A stretch of 64,000 nt of DNA from Clostridia bacterium (lineage in GTDB: Bacteria; Bacillota; Clostridia; Oscillospirales; Acutalibacteraceae): contig JAFXAP010000001.1 of assembly GCA_017516965.1 (NCBI GenBank), positions 1 to 64,000 on the forward strand. The letters are read 5' to 3'. Position numbers and translations under genes: made by a program. The notes below the pieces were generated by a model that made no database searches, was not told the DNA's origin, and saw only the letters and a program-made list of their open reading frames with translations. Positions 52,099-61,127 of the stretch are shown here, in pieces; the first letter of the stretch is position 1; the number at the start of each line of letters is the position of its first letter.

Positions 52099-53284
52099 AT
52101 ACCCAATTGTCTTCATTTTGCAATTTATCGATTATTGCAGTATGTTCATTTCCTGTTTGTGAATAATAAAATTGACCGTCTTTATCGGTAACAAAGTAAT
52201 AAATTCCATCCATATCGCCGGCAGGATAAAGCGCCGCCTTTATAGCGTCTAACCCCGGTGAACAAAGCGGTCCGGGTGGGATTCCCTTTATCTCATAGGT
52301 GTTATATCTGCCGTCATCTTTTCTAAACGACTCGCCATAATAACAGGTTGGGCTAGAACCCAAGGTATTAAAGTCTTTGCTATCTAAACGATTATAAAAA
52401 ACCGCCGCAACATTTGCCATTTCCTCGGTGTTTTGACCTGATTCCATCTGAATAATTGAAGCCAAAGTCAAAATTTCGTTCATGCTATAACCCATTTCTT
52501 TTGCTCGCTTATACATATCAGGGGTAATTTTTGCTTCAGTTTGCGCAATCATTTTCTCAACAACAATCTTTGCGCACTCAAGCGAATCGTAAGCATAAAA
52601 ATCATAAGTATCGGGGAATAAATATCCTTCAAGTGAATAATAGGTCTTACCAACGTTGCAATTTTTCAGCAAATCGGTATCAAATTCAATTTCACCCAAG
52701 GCATAAAGAAAATCTTTTTTAGAACAAATACCCTTCTCTTCAAGAATAGTAGCTATACCCTTTATTGTTTTCTCTTCTCCGTTAACAATATGCGTATAAT
52801 CATTTATACCCGTACCCTCAGGTATTGTAACCGGCACACTTTCAGCCTTTGCGCCGTCATACATAAGCATCTCGGCAAGGCGGTCATAACCGGCTTCGGT
52901 ATTAAATGAGTATAATCCGTATTTGTATTTGCTTTCATAGCCCTTTAATTTTGAATAAACTCTAAAAAGCATTGGCAGTTTTACAGCGCCGGTTTCTTCA
53001 AGCTTTTGCGCGATTGTGGCGGTTGAAGAACCATAGGGTATGTCCATCTGAACATCTTTACCTCTGCCAAAGCCTATGCCAAAAAAGTCTGAAAAAGGAT
53101 ATATTATTGAAACAGCAATAACAATAGCTATTAAAAATATGCTACCAATCCATATAATATTGCCAAGCACGGAGCTCTTTTTGTTGACTTTCTTTCGTTT
53201 TTTAGGTGTTTCAACTTCTTGTAATTTAAAACCCTTACCTATTATAAAATCCTCATCATTTATATTGAAATTATTATTTTCCAT
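52082..53284 (-). CDS. mltG: Endolytic murein transglycosylase MltG
   Basis: 400 residues: a cytoplasmic basic N-terminus, one membrane helix (about 40-65), a LysM-like part with IPYGSSTATIAQKLEETG, and the YceG catalytic region with LEGYLFPDTYDF, LTLASIIQMESG (catalytic Glu) and VFYNRLDSKDFNTLGSSPTCYYG. It cleaves nascent glycan strands and sets their length. Its neighbours do not include the usual yqgF partner. Confidence 0.93.
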   Translation of the reverse strand: MENNNFNINDEDFIIGKGFKLQEVETPKKRKKVNKKSSVLGNIIWIGSIFLIAIVIAVSIIYPFSDFFGIGFGRGKDVQMDIPYGSSTATIAQKLEETGAVKLPMLFRVYSKLKGYESKYKYGLYSFNTEAGYDRLAEMLMYDGAKAESVPVTIPEGTGINDYTHIVNGEEKTIKGIATILEEKGICSKKDFLYALGEIEFDTDLLKNCNVGKTYYSLEGYLFPDTYDFYAYDSLECAKIVVEKMIAQTEAKITPDMYKRAKEMGYSMNEILTLASIIQMESGQNTEEMANVAAVFYNRLDSKDFNTLGSSPTCYYGESFRKDDGRYNTYEIKGIPPGPLCSPGLDAIKAALYPAGDMDGIYYFVTDKDGQFYYSQTGNEHTAIIDKLQNEDNWVYETFE

Positions 53285-53293
53285 AACTACCTC

Positions 53294-53839
53294 TTATGTG
53301 TTATAACGCATATTTCGCGCAATTTTTTTAGCGAGTTCCTCGTTTTCACTTATTGCCTCTAAATAAAGTAATGCAAAATCCATTGCGCCACCTGCGCCCC
53401 AACCGGTAACTATGTTACCGTCTCGAACAGCAGGTCTGTCAAGCACGTGCGCGCCTGTAAGTTCTTTTTCAAAGCCGGTGAAACATACGGCATTTTTGCC
53501 TCTAAGCAGACCTTTGTGTCCTAAAATCATAGGTGCCGCGCATATTGCGCCAATGATTTTACCATTTTGCACGGCATAGTCTATAAACTTGTTAACGGTA
53601 TCATCTGCTTCTAAATTTGTAGTGCCTGGCAAACCGCCGGGTAAAATAATACCGTCAAAGTTGTTTATATCGGCTTCACCTATGGTTATATCACAGTTAA
53701 CCGAAATGTTGTGTGAGCCACGCACACGCTTACCTGTAACACCAACCGTTTTAACCTCTACACCGGCACGGCGCAACACATCTACAGGCGCTAATGCCTC
53801 AAGTTCTTCAAAGCCTTTAGCTAAAAAAACATATACCAT
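53294..53839 (-). CDS. DJ-1/PfpI family protein
   Basis: 181 residues with FLAKGFEELEALAPVDVLRRAG (Glu of the catalytic site), GIILPGGLPGTTNL and the nucleophile elbow AICAAPMIL (Cys near 100). It matches the DJ-1 subgroup (YajL/ThiJ-like). Suggested functions for the family include glyoxalase or deglycase activity and redox chaperoning. It starts immediately after tmk. Confidence 0.9.
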   Translation of the reverse strand: MVYVFLAKGFEELEALAPVDVLRRAGVEVKTVGVTGKRVRGSHNISVNCDITIGEADINNFDGIILPGGLPGTTNLEADDTVNKFIDYAVQNGKIIGAICAAPMILGHKGLLRGKNAVCFTGFEKELTGAHVLDRPAVRDGNIVTGWGAGGAMDFALLYLEAISENEELAKKIARNMRYNT

Positions 53840-54502
53840 TTATATCACCTTAAGCGTTTCTTTTAAAATATCATTTGCTATTTCATCTATAGGACGAGGT
53901 TGGCCGTCTTTAGCGCAAGGAATAACCGTCCACCCCGAATAAGCTGCTGTAAACATAGCCGCCTTTCGACATTTATCAAGATAAGCGGTATCACTTTCGT
54001 GAATATCTTTTTTGGTTTCATCGCCCTTATATCTGCCGGATAACAATTTTTGCGAAACCTCAACAGGCATATCCAAAAAAATTACCTTGTCAGGTTTTGG
54101 AATACCAACCTTGTTATATTCAAGGTCATAAAGCCAATCCAAAAAGCCTTGCCACTCACTTTCATCCATCTTAGATGTCTGATGAACGGCATTGGATGTC
54201 GTGTATCTACCTGATACTATAACGCCATTTTGGTTATAGTATTCACCCCAATTAGTTTTGTAGGAAGCAAAACGGTCAACTGCATAAAAAAGGGATGCCG
54301 CATAAGCATTTACATCGTTAGGTTTACTGCCAAATTCACCGTTTAAATACATCTTTACAAGGGCACTTGAATCGCTGTCATAATCAGGGAATGATACGCT
54401 ACGGCTTTTAATACCCTGATTTTTAAGATTTTGCGGCAAAAGTTCAAGTTGGGTTGATTTGCCGCAACCATCGAGTCCTTCAATAACAATCAGCTTACCC
54501 AT
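53840..54502 (-). CDS. tmk: Thymidylate kinase
   Basis: 220 residues. P-loop IEGLDGCGKSTQLELL (about 7-22), SFPDYDSDSS, the DR-type motif in YAVDRFASYK and VIFLDMPVEVSQKLL. It phosphorylates dTMP to dTDP. It shares one nucleotide with the thyX stop codon, so dTMP synthesis and phosphorylation are coupled. Confidence 0.93.
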   Translation of the reverse strand: MGKLIVIEGLDGCGKSTQLELLPQNLKNQGIKSRSVSFPDYDSDSSALVKMYLNGEFGSKPNDVNAYAASLFYAVDRFASYKTNWGEYYNQNGVIVSGRYTTSNAVHQTSKMDESEWQGFLDWLYDLEYNKVGIPKPDKVIFLDMPVEVSQKLLSGRYKGDETKKDIHESDTAYLDKCRKAAMFTAAYSGWTVIPCAKDGQPRPIDEIANDILKETLKVI

Positions 54503-55269
54503 TACTTTTTCATATCCTCATAAAACTTTTTAACTTCTTTTGCTTTACCGCAAGTCATTTTGCCCTCAGGACAAGGGCCTGTAAGGCAAGGCGGACCCGC
54601 CTTTTTAAAGAGTTCGGGCGCTACGTCACTTACAAGACGCAACATCTGATTTGCAACCTCTCTTATCTCCCACTGGGCGCGGTTGCAACAACGGTGACGG
54701 AAGAAATTATGTAGAGATCTTGCATTCATTGTAACAACCATTTTTGTTTCACACGCATTAGGCAATACAAAACGTGCATCCTCTATTGCTTTTTTAGAAG
54801 CAAGTCTGGCGGCGGTTTTTTCATCTTTGCCCTCAGCTATGAATGCAGCAGTATGCTTTTGGGTAAGAATCTCAGCAATTTTATCATAAGACTCTTGAGC
54901 GAGTCGCATTGATTCTTCATACGCCTCAAGCGCAACAGGGTCAGCTGCAACCTCAGGCGGAGTTACAAACTCAAAAGCGCCCTCTTTTACATAACGCTGA
55001 CTTTTAACCGAATATGACGCCATTCTGTGACGTGTAATCTGCGCCAAAAACGCGCGTGACACACCCGCGATACCAAAGGTAAACGACGCATGTTCAATTG
55101 GGCTTTCGTGACCTATTTCAGAAAGCATTTCAACAAAATCTGCCGCTTTTTCTTGGGTGAGCCCATCGTACAAATCAAGTATGTTAGACGAACTGTAACA
55201 AAGCTTTGCAGCCGACGCTACCGTCTTTTCGGGATTGGGTGTGTGCGCAAGCAAAGTAACTGTTGGCAT
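54502..55269 (-). CDS. thyX: Flavin-dependent thymidylate synthase
   Basis: 255 residues. The ThyX signature RHRMASYSVKSQRY (RHRx7S) sits near 81-94, with GHESPIEHASFTF before it and ETKMVVTMNARSLHNFFRHR after it. It methylates dUMP with methylenetetrahydrofolate and FAD. It is the first gene of a ten-gene leftward run with a clear promoter. Confidence 0.96.
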   Translation of the reverse strand: MPTVTLLAHTPNPEKTVASAAKLCYSSSNILDLYDGLTQEKAADFVEMLSEIGHESPIEHASFTFGIAGVSRAFLAQITRHRMASYSVKSQRYVKEGAFEFVTPPEVAADPVALEAYEESMRLAQESYDKIAEILTQKHTAAFIAEGKDEKTAARLASKKAIEDARFVLPNACETKMVVTMNARSLHNFFRHRCCNRAQWEIREVANQMLRLVSDVAPELFKKAGPPCLTGPCPEGKMTCGKAKEVKKFYEDMKK

Positions 55270-55313
55270 ATTATGACATCTCCTGACAAAATTGTGTATT
55301 TATAGTTAGATTT

Positions 55314-55342
55314 ATTATATCACATATAGTCAGTAATAGCAA
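55314..55342 (-). promoter_or_regulatory. SigA promoter of the thyX run
   Basis: Minus strand: TTGCTA (55342-55337), 17 nt, TATAAT (55319-55314). Confidence 0.65.
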
Positions 55343-55460
55343 ATATTTTTATTTTTTAAAAAAATGTAAAAAAATTTGTAAAAAAGTCTTTTTATGTTGA
55401 GAAAAATGTGTTACAATAGACTCAGTAAATTTTTTATATTTCTTGCGGAGGGATTTTTAT

Positions 55461-56597
55461 ATGTCCAGTATCAATTTTAAACACACACCTTATGGTGACC
55501 TCGCAATTATAAGTATGCGTGGTTGTGAAGACATTTCTTCACAGGTGGACTTTTATCTTAAACAATGGCGTAACATTGATGAAGAGCAATCTTTTGTAAT
55601 CGACGCTAACTGTCCACGTTTTGGCACAGGCGAAGCAAAAGCAGTTCTTCATCATTCTGCCCGCGGTCTTGATGCATTCATCATCTGCGACTGCTTTAAC
55701 TATAACGTTACATACAAAATGTATGGACAAACCGTTCCAATGAGTCCTGATGACCATTTTCAAGACTTAAAGCGCATTATAGCAGCATTTGGCGGTAAGG
55801 CGCGTCGTATCACCGTTATTATGCCTATGCTTTATGAAGGCAGACAGCATCGCCGTACCGCGCGTGAGTCTATGGACTGCGCTATGGCTTTACAAGAACT
55901 TGTTGCAATGGGCGTTAAAAACATCATCACATTTGATGCTCACGACCCACGTGTTAACAATGCTATTCCGCTTGATGGCTTTGACAACGTTCAGGCGGCA
56001 TATCAAATGATTAAGGCACTTCTCCGCAATGTGCCGGACGTTAAACTTGATCGCGACCATACCATGATAGTTTCTCCCGACGAGGGCGGTATGGGCAGAT
56101 GTATCTATTACTCATCAGTTTTAGGTCTCGACCTTGGTATGTTCTACAAGCGTCGTAATTATTCTATTGTTGTAAACGGCAAAAACCCAATCGAAGCGCA
56201 CGAGTTCCTTGGTAACGACATCACAGGCAAAGACCTTATTCTTGTTGACGATATGATATCAAGTGGTGAGTCAATGCTTGATATTGCCGCTAAGTTAAAA
56301 GAAAAAGGCGCCGGTAGAATATTTGTGTTCTCTACCTTTGGTCTTTTTGTTGAAGGTCTCGAGAAGTTTGATGAATACTATGCTAACGGTCTTATCGACA
56401 AGGTATTTACAACCAACCTCATTTATCAAACACCCGAACTTCTTTCACGTGAATGGTACTGCAGTGTAAATATGTCAAAATATATTGCGCTTTTGGTTGA
56501 TACCCTTAACAACGATAACTCTATCAGCAAACTTCTTGACCCGGCTGACAAGATTAAGGCTGCTGTAGCAAGATACGAAGCTGAAAATAACGTATAA
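55461..56597 (+). CDS. Ribose-phosphate pyrophosphokinase-like protein
   Basis: 378 residues from the ATG at 55461, after GGAGGG. Two PRTase-type halves are visible: MPMLYEGRQHRRTARESM (the R/Q-rich ATP region), FDAHDPRVNNAIP, SPDEGGMGRC, FYKRRNYSIV (flexible-loop KRR) and the PRPP loop LILVDDMISSGESM. Canonical Prs is about 315 residues and has VDDMxDTAGT, so this is a longer, divergent Prs paralogue. PRPP synthesis from ribose 5-phosphate and ATP is likely but not certain. Confidence 0.82.
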   Translation: MSSINFKHTPYGDLAIISMRGCEDISSQVDFYLKQWRNIDEEQSFVIDANCPRFGTGEAKAVLHHSARGLDAFIICDCFNYNVTYKMYGQTVPMSPDDHFQDLKRIIAAFGGKARRITVIMPMLYEGRQHRRTARESMDCAMALQELVAMGVKNIITFDAHDPRVNNAIPLDGFDNVQAAYQMIKALLRNVPDVKLDRDHTMIVSPDEGGMGRCIYYSSVLGLDLGMFYKRRNYSIVVNGKNPIEAHEFLGNDITGKDLILVDDMISSGESMLDIAAKLKEKGAGRIFVFSTFGLFVEGLEKFDEYYANGLIDKVFTTNLIYQTPELLSREWYCSVNMSKYIALLVDTLNNDNSISKLLDPADKIKAAVARYEAENNV

Positions 56598-56619
56598 TTT
56601 ACAATACTTGAATTTACAC

Positions 56620-56658
56620 AAAACACCGCTTAAAATTTTAAGCGGTGTTTTAATTTTT
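56620..56658 (+). terminator. Terminator after the Prs-like gene
   Basis: AAAACACCGCTTAAAA and its exact complement form a 16-bp palindrome, followed by AATTTTT. Confidence 0.82.
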
Positions 56659-56684
56659 AGGGCATAATAGATTTGGGTGATTTT

Positions 56685-57509
56685 ATGAGCATCAGAACAG
56701 ACCTTATTGCTGAAATCAAGGCAGAAAGCCCCGATAATATTACGGGACTTAAAACGCGCGATGAACAACTGAATGATATTACCATTTCTACCGTTTGTGT
56801 TACTAATGATATAGCGGCTAATGCTATAAAAAAACCTAAAGGATGTTATTGCACCATTTCGTTTCCTCGCCTCGATTTTATATGCGATACCAACGATATA
56901 ATAAATGCTATTGTAAAGTCACTTAAATCAGTTTGTAAAAAAAAGATTGATTCTGCGCTGGTGGTGGGTCTTGGCAACACAGATATCACCCCCGATGCAT
57001 TAGGTCCGTTTGTTGCCGACCGCATACTTGCAACGCGACATATAAGCGATGGGTTAAAAAACAGTTTAGGACTTCAAAAATTAAAAAGCGTTTGTTGTCT
57101 TACGCCTAACGTACTCGGTAAAACAGGCATAGAAAGCTATGACCTTATTAAATCCGCCGTAAACACAGTAAAACCCGATATAGTAATTGCCGTCGATGCT
57201 CTAGCCGCACGTGAAGCCGAACGACTTTGCCGTACAATTCAGATAGGTGACAGCGGCATAACCGCAGGCTCAGGCGTTAACAACGCGCGAAAAACTTTAA
57301 ACTGCAAAAACCTTGGTGTGCCTGTTATTGCAGTGGGCGTACCTACGGTTATTGACGGCAATTCTTTTTTTGAAACACAAGAAAATATGATGGTAACACC
57401 CAAAGAAATCGACCTGCTTATTGAAAAGGCATCTGATATAATCTCTCGCGCAATCAACATTTTTTTACAGCCGGAAATAGATATTAATATAATTGAAAGC
57501 CTGACATAA
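56685..57509 (+). CDS. gpr: Germination protease GPR
   Basis: 274 residues from the ATG at 56685. Typical blocks: RTDLIAEIKAE at the N-terminus (the zymogen propeptide end), VVGLGNTDITPDALGPFVADRI, PNVLGKTGIESYDLIK, DIVIAVDALAAREAERLCRTIQI and GSGVNNARK. GPR degrades small acid-soluble spore proteins at germination. It precedes spoIIP, the common clostridial and bacillar order. Confidence 0.96.
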   Translation: MSIRTDLIAEIKAESPDNITGLKTRDEQLNDITISTVCVTNDIAANAIKKPKGCYCTISFPRLDFICDTNDIINAIVKSLKSVCKKKIDSALVVGLGNTDITPDALGPFVADRILATRHISDGLKNSLGLQKLKSVCCLTPNVLGKTGIESYDLIKSAVNTVKPDIVIAVDALAAREAERLCRTIQIGDSGITAGSGVNNARKTLNCKNLGVPVIAVGVPTVIDGNSFFETQENMMVTPKEIDLLIEKASDIISRAINIFLQPEIDINIIESLT

Positions 57510-57532
57510 ACCACCCATATTAAACATAAAAT
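57503..57532 (+). promoter_or_regulatory. SigE-like promoter of spoIIP
   Basis: GACATAAA (57503-57510), 14 nt, CATAAAAT (57525-57532), close to the mother-cell SigE consensus and spaced exactly as the one before the SPOCS/LysM gene. Confidence 0.5.
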
Positions 57533-57552
57533 GTTTGTGGATGGTGATAAAA

Positions 57553-58608
57553 ATGAACAATCGTGGCGCGATTATACGCCTTTACTCATCAGCGCTATGC
57601 ATTGCGCTGTTTTTAACATATATAAGCGCCAAAGGACTCTCAACTCAAGGCAAAAATAGCACACTTAAGGCACAGCTGCCTATTGTCCATAGCGTTAATA
57701 ATTTAGAGTCAAATTCAAATCAAAACACTTCTTCGTATAGCGAAAAAAATCCAGAAAGCACAAACTCTGATTCTAACGAAAAAAAGCAATCCGTAATGAT
57801 TTCTGCCACGGGCGACGTTCAAGGAAAGGTTATAGAAAAATTCATATCACCATATACAGCCAACACATCATACGACAATATTTATTTAAAAAACAATACA
57901 ACGCTTGATATAAATTTAAAAGACTTTCTAAACAGCAATTTGGGATTTAAAATAGAAAAAAACAATGCTCCACAGGTGCTTATACTACACACCCACGCCA
58001 CCGAAAGTTATCTGCGACATAACGAAAACTATTACACACAAAACGACACTGCTCGCAACACCAACAATGCATATAATATGGTTGCGTTGGGCAAAATAAT
58101 CACAAACAAACTCAATGCCGCAGGTATTGTAACGTTACACGATACAACACAGCACGACAACCCCTCATATAACGAAAGTTATTCACGCGCCGCGAGCACC
58201 ATTTGTACCTATTTAAAAAAATACCCAAGCATAAAAATAGTTATTGACCTGCACCGAGATGCCCTTGCTGAAAATGACAACGATAAGGTAAAACTCACCA
58301 CCGAAATAGACGGCAAAAAAGCCGCGCAGATAATGCTTGTAATGGGTTCACAGAGCGGAAATGTGACAAACTTTCCCGATTGGAAAGAAAATTTAAAACT
58401 TGCTGTAAAGTTGCAAAAAACAGTTGAAGATATGTACCCAAGCCTTGCCCGCGCAATTCATTTTATGCCAAAAAATTATAACCAAAGCTTAACAACGGGT
58501 TCTTTACTTATAGAAATCGGCACCGATGGTAACACCTTTGAGGAGGCGCAATACTCAGCGGAGTTGCTTTCAAATTCGCTTATAAAACTGCTTGATACGT
58601 TACAATAA
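57553..58608 (+). CDS. spoIIP: Stage II sporulation protein P
   Basis: 351 residues from the ATG at 57553, with GGATGGTG upstream. An N-terminal membrane helix (about 8-25) is followed by an S/N-rich linker and the amidase/endopeptidase domain: VLILHTHATESYLR, IKIVIDLHRDA and SLLIEIGTDGNTFEEA, with the zinc His and Glu residues. SpoIIP thins septal peptidoglycan during engulfment together with SpoIID and SpoIIM, not encoded here. Confidence 0.95.
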   Translation: MNNRGAIIRLYSSALCIALFLTYISAKGLSTQGKNSTLKAQLPIVHSVNNLESNSNQNTSSYSEKNPESTNSDSNEKKQSVMISATGDVQGKVIEKFISPYTANTSYDNIYLKNNTTLDINLKDFLNSNLGFKIEKNNAPQVLILHTHATESYLRHNENYYTQNDTARNTNNAYNMVALGKIITNKLNAAGIVTLHDTTQHDNPSYNESYSRAASTICTYLKKYPSIKIVIDLHRDALAENDNDKVKLTTEIDGKKAAQIMLVMGSQSGNVTNFPDWKENLKLAVKLQKTVEDMYPSLARAIHFMPKNYNQSLTTGSLLIEIGTDGNTFEEAQYSAELLSNSLIKLLDTLQ

Positions 58609-58626
58609 CAAATAAGGAAACAAGAA

Positions 58627-58821
58627 ATGAAAAGACAAACAAAAACCTATTTTAGAACACTTTATATAAGCCTTGTGATTATCTCTTGCCTGTCATTTGG
58701 CTGGATAGCAATATCTACGGCCTATGAAAACACGGTAGAAATAGCATTTGGAGAATGCAAAAAAGCAATAGAAATAAGCAAAGATAAAATACGTATACTT
58801 GATTTTGAGATAGAACTATAA
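58627..58821 (+). CDS. Small membrane protein downstream of spoIIP
   Basis: 64 residues: a basic N-terminus, one hydrophobic helix (about residues 12-30) and a charged tail ending FEIEL. It starts 18 nt after spoIIP, with a ribosome binding site AAGGAAAC, and is followed by a terminator, so it is probably a real cotranscribed gene. I do not recognise a family; a role in sporulation is only suggested by position. Confidence 0.65.
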   Translation: MKRQTKTYFRTLYISLVIISCLSFGWIAISTAYENTVEIAFGECKKAIEISKDKIRILDFEIEL

Positions 58822-58852
58822 AAAGGATGGCAGTTGCCATCCTTTGTTTTTT
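58821..58852 (+). terminator. Terminator of the spoIIP operon
   Basis: AAAGGATGGCA-GT-TGCCATCCTTT, perfect 11-bp stem, then GTTTTTT. Confidence 0.85.
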
Positions 58853-58895
58853 ATGATATAATAAAATTAAGATAAGTCGAAAGGATGGTATTAAA

Positions 58896-59420
58896 ATGAA
58901 AAAACTATTTTTAATTACATTTTGTGTAATATTGTTATTTTGCTTATCTGCCTGTAGTTCATCTTCTTTACAGCAGACCAACAATTTGTCTCAACTTACT
59001 CAAAGTGAAAATGTTCCAACTCTGATTGCCGCTTTAACCGCTACTGACAGCGTAGATAAAATACAAAATTTTGAAATTATCCACGAATTTGATGGAGTAG
59101 GGACTATAATCTCTGATAATAACGACCTGAAGTTTTTAGAAAAATACACCTATAGTCACATATATCCCTCAGATAAACTACACGAGTTGCTATTATTCCC
59201 TAACAATTATATTATAAATCTGAAAGTTAACGGCTATACAAACAACCTTTATTTAATGAAAGATGGTAGTATAGCGATGCGTCAAATGTGCGGTGATAGT
59301 GATGTTACTGACGTTCCATTTGAAGTTTATAAGGCAGATAACCAATATATGCTCAACCAAGAAAGGCTTATTGAACTGCTAAAAAAATACAACGGATACA
59401 ATGAAGATTATATTAAATAA
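58896..59420 (+). CDS. Lipoprotein of unknown function
   Basis: 174 residues; GAAAGGATGG precedes the ATG. A lipoprotein signal ends at LSACSS (Cys about residue 20). The mature part is a small alpha/beta domain without a family I can name; it includes FDGVGTIISDNND and LYLMKDGSIAM, a hairpin that could form a beta-sheet binding face. It is monocistronic between two terminators. Confidence 0.65.
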   Translation: MKKLFLITFCVILLFCLSACSSSSLQQTNNLSQLTQSENVPTLIAALTATDSVDKIQNFEIIHEFDGVGTIISDNNDLKFLEKYTYSHIYPSDKLHELLLFPNNYIINLKVNGYTNNLYLMKDGSIAMRQMCGDSDVTDVPFEVYKADNQYMLNQERLIELLKKYNGYNEDYIK

Positions 59421-59425
59421 AACAC

Positions 59426-59463
59426 AACCCTCTGCTTAAAACAAAAGCAGAGGGTTATTTTTT
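59426..59463. terminator. Terminator between convergent lipoprotein and esterase genes
   Basis: AACCCTCTGCTT / AAGCAGAGGGTT with a 7-nt loop, followed by ATTTTTT. Confidence 0.85.
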
Positions 59464-60550
59464 ATAATTTTGATTTCAAAAACTTAATGTAATGATTCCA
59501 GTCTTCACGTGAAAAAAAGTGTCTGCCTGCGCGAAGGTGGTAACCTATGTTACCTTCCATTAAATGGTCACCTATTTCGGGAAGTTTATCAGGTGTTATA
59601 ATTCCTTTTTTACCAAACAATTCCCAAGCACAGCTTGCGTGAAGCGAGGTTAAAAATTCAGATAGTGGGTCTGCGCCTTTATCTTCTACAGCCGAGCCAA
59701 TACAAACAAGCCGCGGCGCAATAGCCGCTGTTAAATACGCCTGATCATAGGGTTTGTCGTCTTCTGCGTCTTTATAATCCTTAAAATTTTCGCAAAACCA
59801 ATCCCAACTACCCGCTCTAAAAAAGTCAATAATTTTTTCGCCGGTACTGTGCTTAGAACTTGCGGCGCCGCCATAGCCCGAGTCGTTAGAGATAGCGCAC
59901 CAAAAACGCTCGTCCTGCGCGGCAGTCCAGAGTGCTGTTTTACCTAACCTCGAGTGACCGATAACTGCAGTGTGTTCAGCGTCTATATCGTCGCGTGTAA
60001 GCAAATAGTCAAGCGCTCGTGAACCGGCATATGCCCACATACCAATCTTGCCCCATTGTGTCTTATCTTGACGTGGATTTTTGACATCAAACATCTTACC
60101 CAAGCCATCAGAAAAATCACCATAGTGGTTATCGTTTACAACATCGGTATAAACCATAACAAACAAGGCAAAACCCTGGTCGGTAATTTCTTCAACAGGA
60201 ATATATCTATCGGGTACGCGACGAAACGCGTGATTTAAAAAAACGGGTGGTTTTTCTACATTGTTTGGAATATATAATTCCGTATAAACTGTAAGTTCAC
60301 CACTAGGTGTATTAAATGTTAAATTTATATGCTGTTCGGTTACCTTTCCGGCGTAGGCCATCTTGTCTTCAAAAATAACCTCCCCGGTTCCCTTTCCTAA
60401 ACACTCGGGGGTATAACCATAAGAGTATTTTTGCAACAGCTCTAACATTTCTGCTCTACGCTCAGCCCACAACTGTGGTGTAACCTCACGACCATCATTC
60501 ATTTTTAAAATGGGCAATAAATCGCGCTCTTGCAGCACTTCTTTTAACAT
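59462..60550 (-). CDS. Alpha/beta hydrolase, CE15/acetyl xylan esterase-like
   Basis: 362 residues, no signal peptide. The nucleophile elbow is GHSRLGKTALW near residues 199-209; glucuronoyl esterases of CE15 have GCSRxGK, so the Arg and Lys are shared. LNHAFRRVP forms the oxyanion region and the closing YHLRAGRHFFSREDW provides the catalytic His. Such enzymes remove ester decorations from plant xylan fragments. With the GH127-type enzyme it points to use of plant cell-wall sugars. Exact specificity is open. Confidence 0.8.
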   Translation of the reverse strand: MLKEVLQERDLLPILKMNDGREVTPQLWAERRAEMLELLQKYSYGYTPECLGKGTGEVIFEDKMAYAGKVTEQHINLTFNTPSGELTVYTELYIPNNVEKPPVFLNHAFRRVPDRYIPVEEITDQGFALFVMVYTDVVNDNHYGDFSDGLGKMFDVKNPRQDKTQWGKIGMWAYAGSRALDYLLTRDDIDAEHTAVIGHSRLGKTALWTAAQDERFWCAISNDSGYGGAASSKHSTGEKIIDFFRAGSWDWFCENFKDYKDAEDDKPYDQAYLTAAIAPRLVCIGSAVEDKGADPLSEFLTSLHASCAWELFGKKGIITPDKLPEIGDHLMEGNIGYHLRAGRHFFSREDWNHYIKFLKSKL

Positions 60551-60551
60551 A

Positions 60552-61115
60552 TTATTTTACCTCGGGTTTGCTTTTTCTATTGCTAATATACTCGCCTACT
60601 TTTTTTACAATAAAGATTGCAAGCAAGCCGTCTATTACGCCAAGAGCCGCACCGGCTAAAACATCGGTTGGGTAATGAACGTAAAGATACATCCTAGAAA
60701 GACAGGTAAGCACCGCAACCACAATTGCAACAGCGCCCCATTTTTTATTGTTTGCAAAAATTGCAATCGAACACTCAACCGCGCAACGCGAATGTCCCGA
60801 TGGAAAAGAAAATGACGAAAGTTTATCTATAATAAGCGTTATGTCGGGATTTACAGTATAGGGTCTTGGTCTTTCAAAAATCTTTTTAAGAATTTGGTTG
60901 CCTAAAATCTCACCTATTATAAGCACAGCGCCAAGACAGATACCCGTTTTGCGTGTCTTTTTAAAACAAAGCAAAATAATCGCTAAAGCTATCCAAAAAA
61001 TACCTTTATCTGAAAGAGAAGTAATGCCAATAAAAAAGTAATCTAAAAATTTGCAAGAAAAGGTTTCTCTTATAAAATCAAGTATACCAATTTCAAATTG
61101 ATTTAAAGCATCCAT
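60552..61115 (-). CDS. PAP2-family phosphatase (undecaprenyl-diphosphatase type)
   Basis: 187 residues with about five or six membrane helices and the three phosphatase motifs KKIFERPRPY, SFPSGHSRCA and SRMYLYVHYPTDVLAG, all complete. It probably recycles undecaprenyl pyrophosphate at the outer face of the membrane (BcrC-like). It starts 12 nt after the PRTase gene and ends 1 nt before the esterase start. Confidence 0.9.
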   Translation of the reverse strand: MDALNQFEIGILDFIRETFSCKFLDYFFIGITSLSDKGIFWIALAIILLCFKKTRKTGICLGAVLIIGEILGNQILKKIFERPRPYTVNPDITLIIDKLSSFSFPSGHSRCAVECSIAIFANNKKWGAVAIVVAVLTCLSRMYLYVHYPTDVLAGAALGVIDGLLAIFIVKKVGEYISNRKSKPEVK

Positions 61116-61127
61116 TTTTATTACCCC

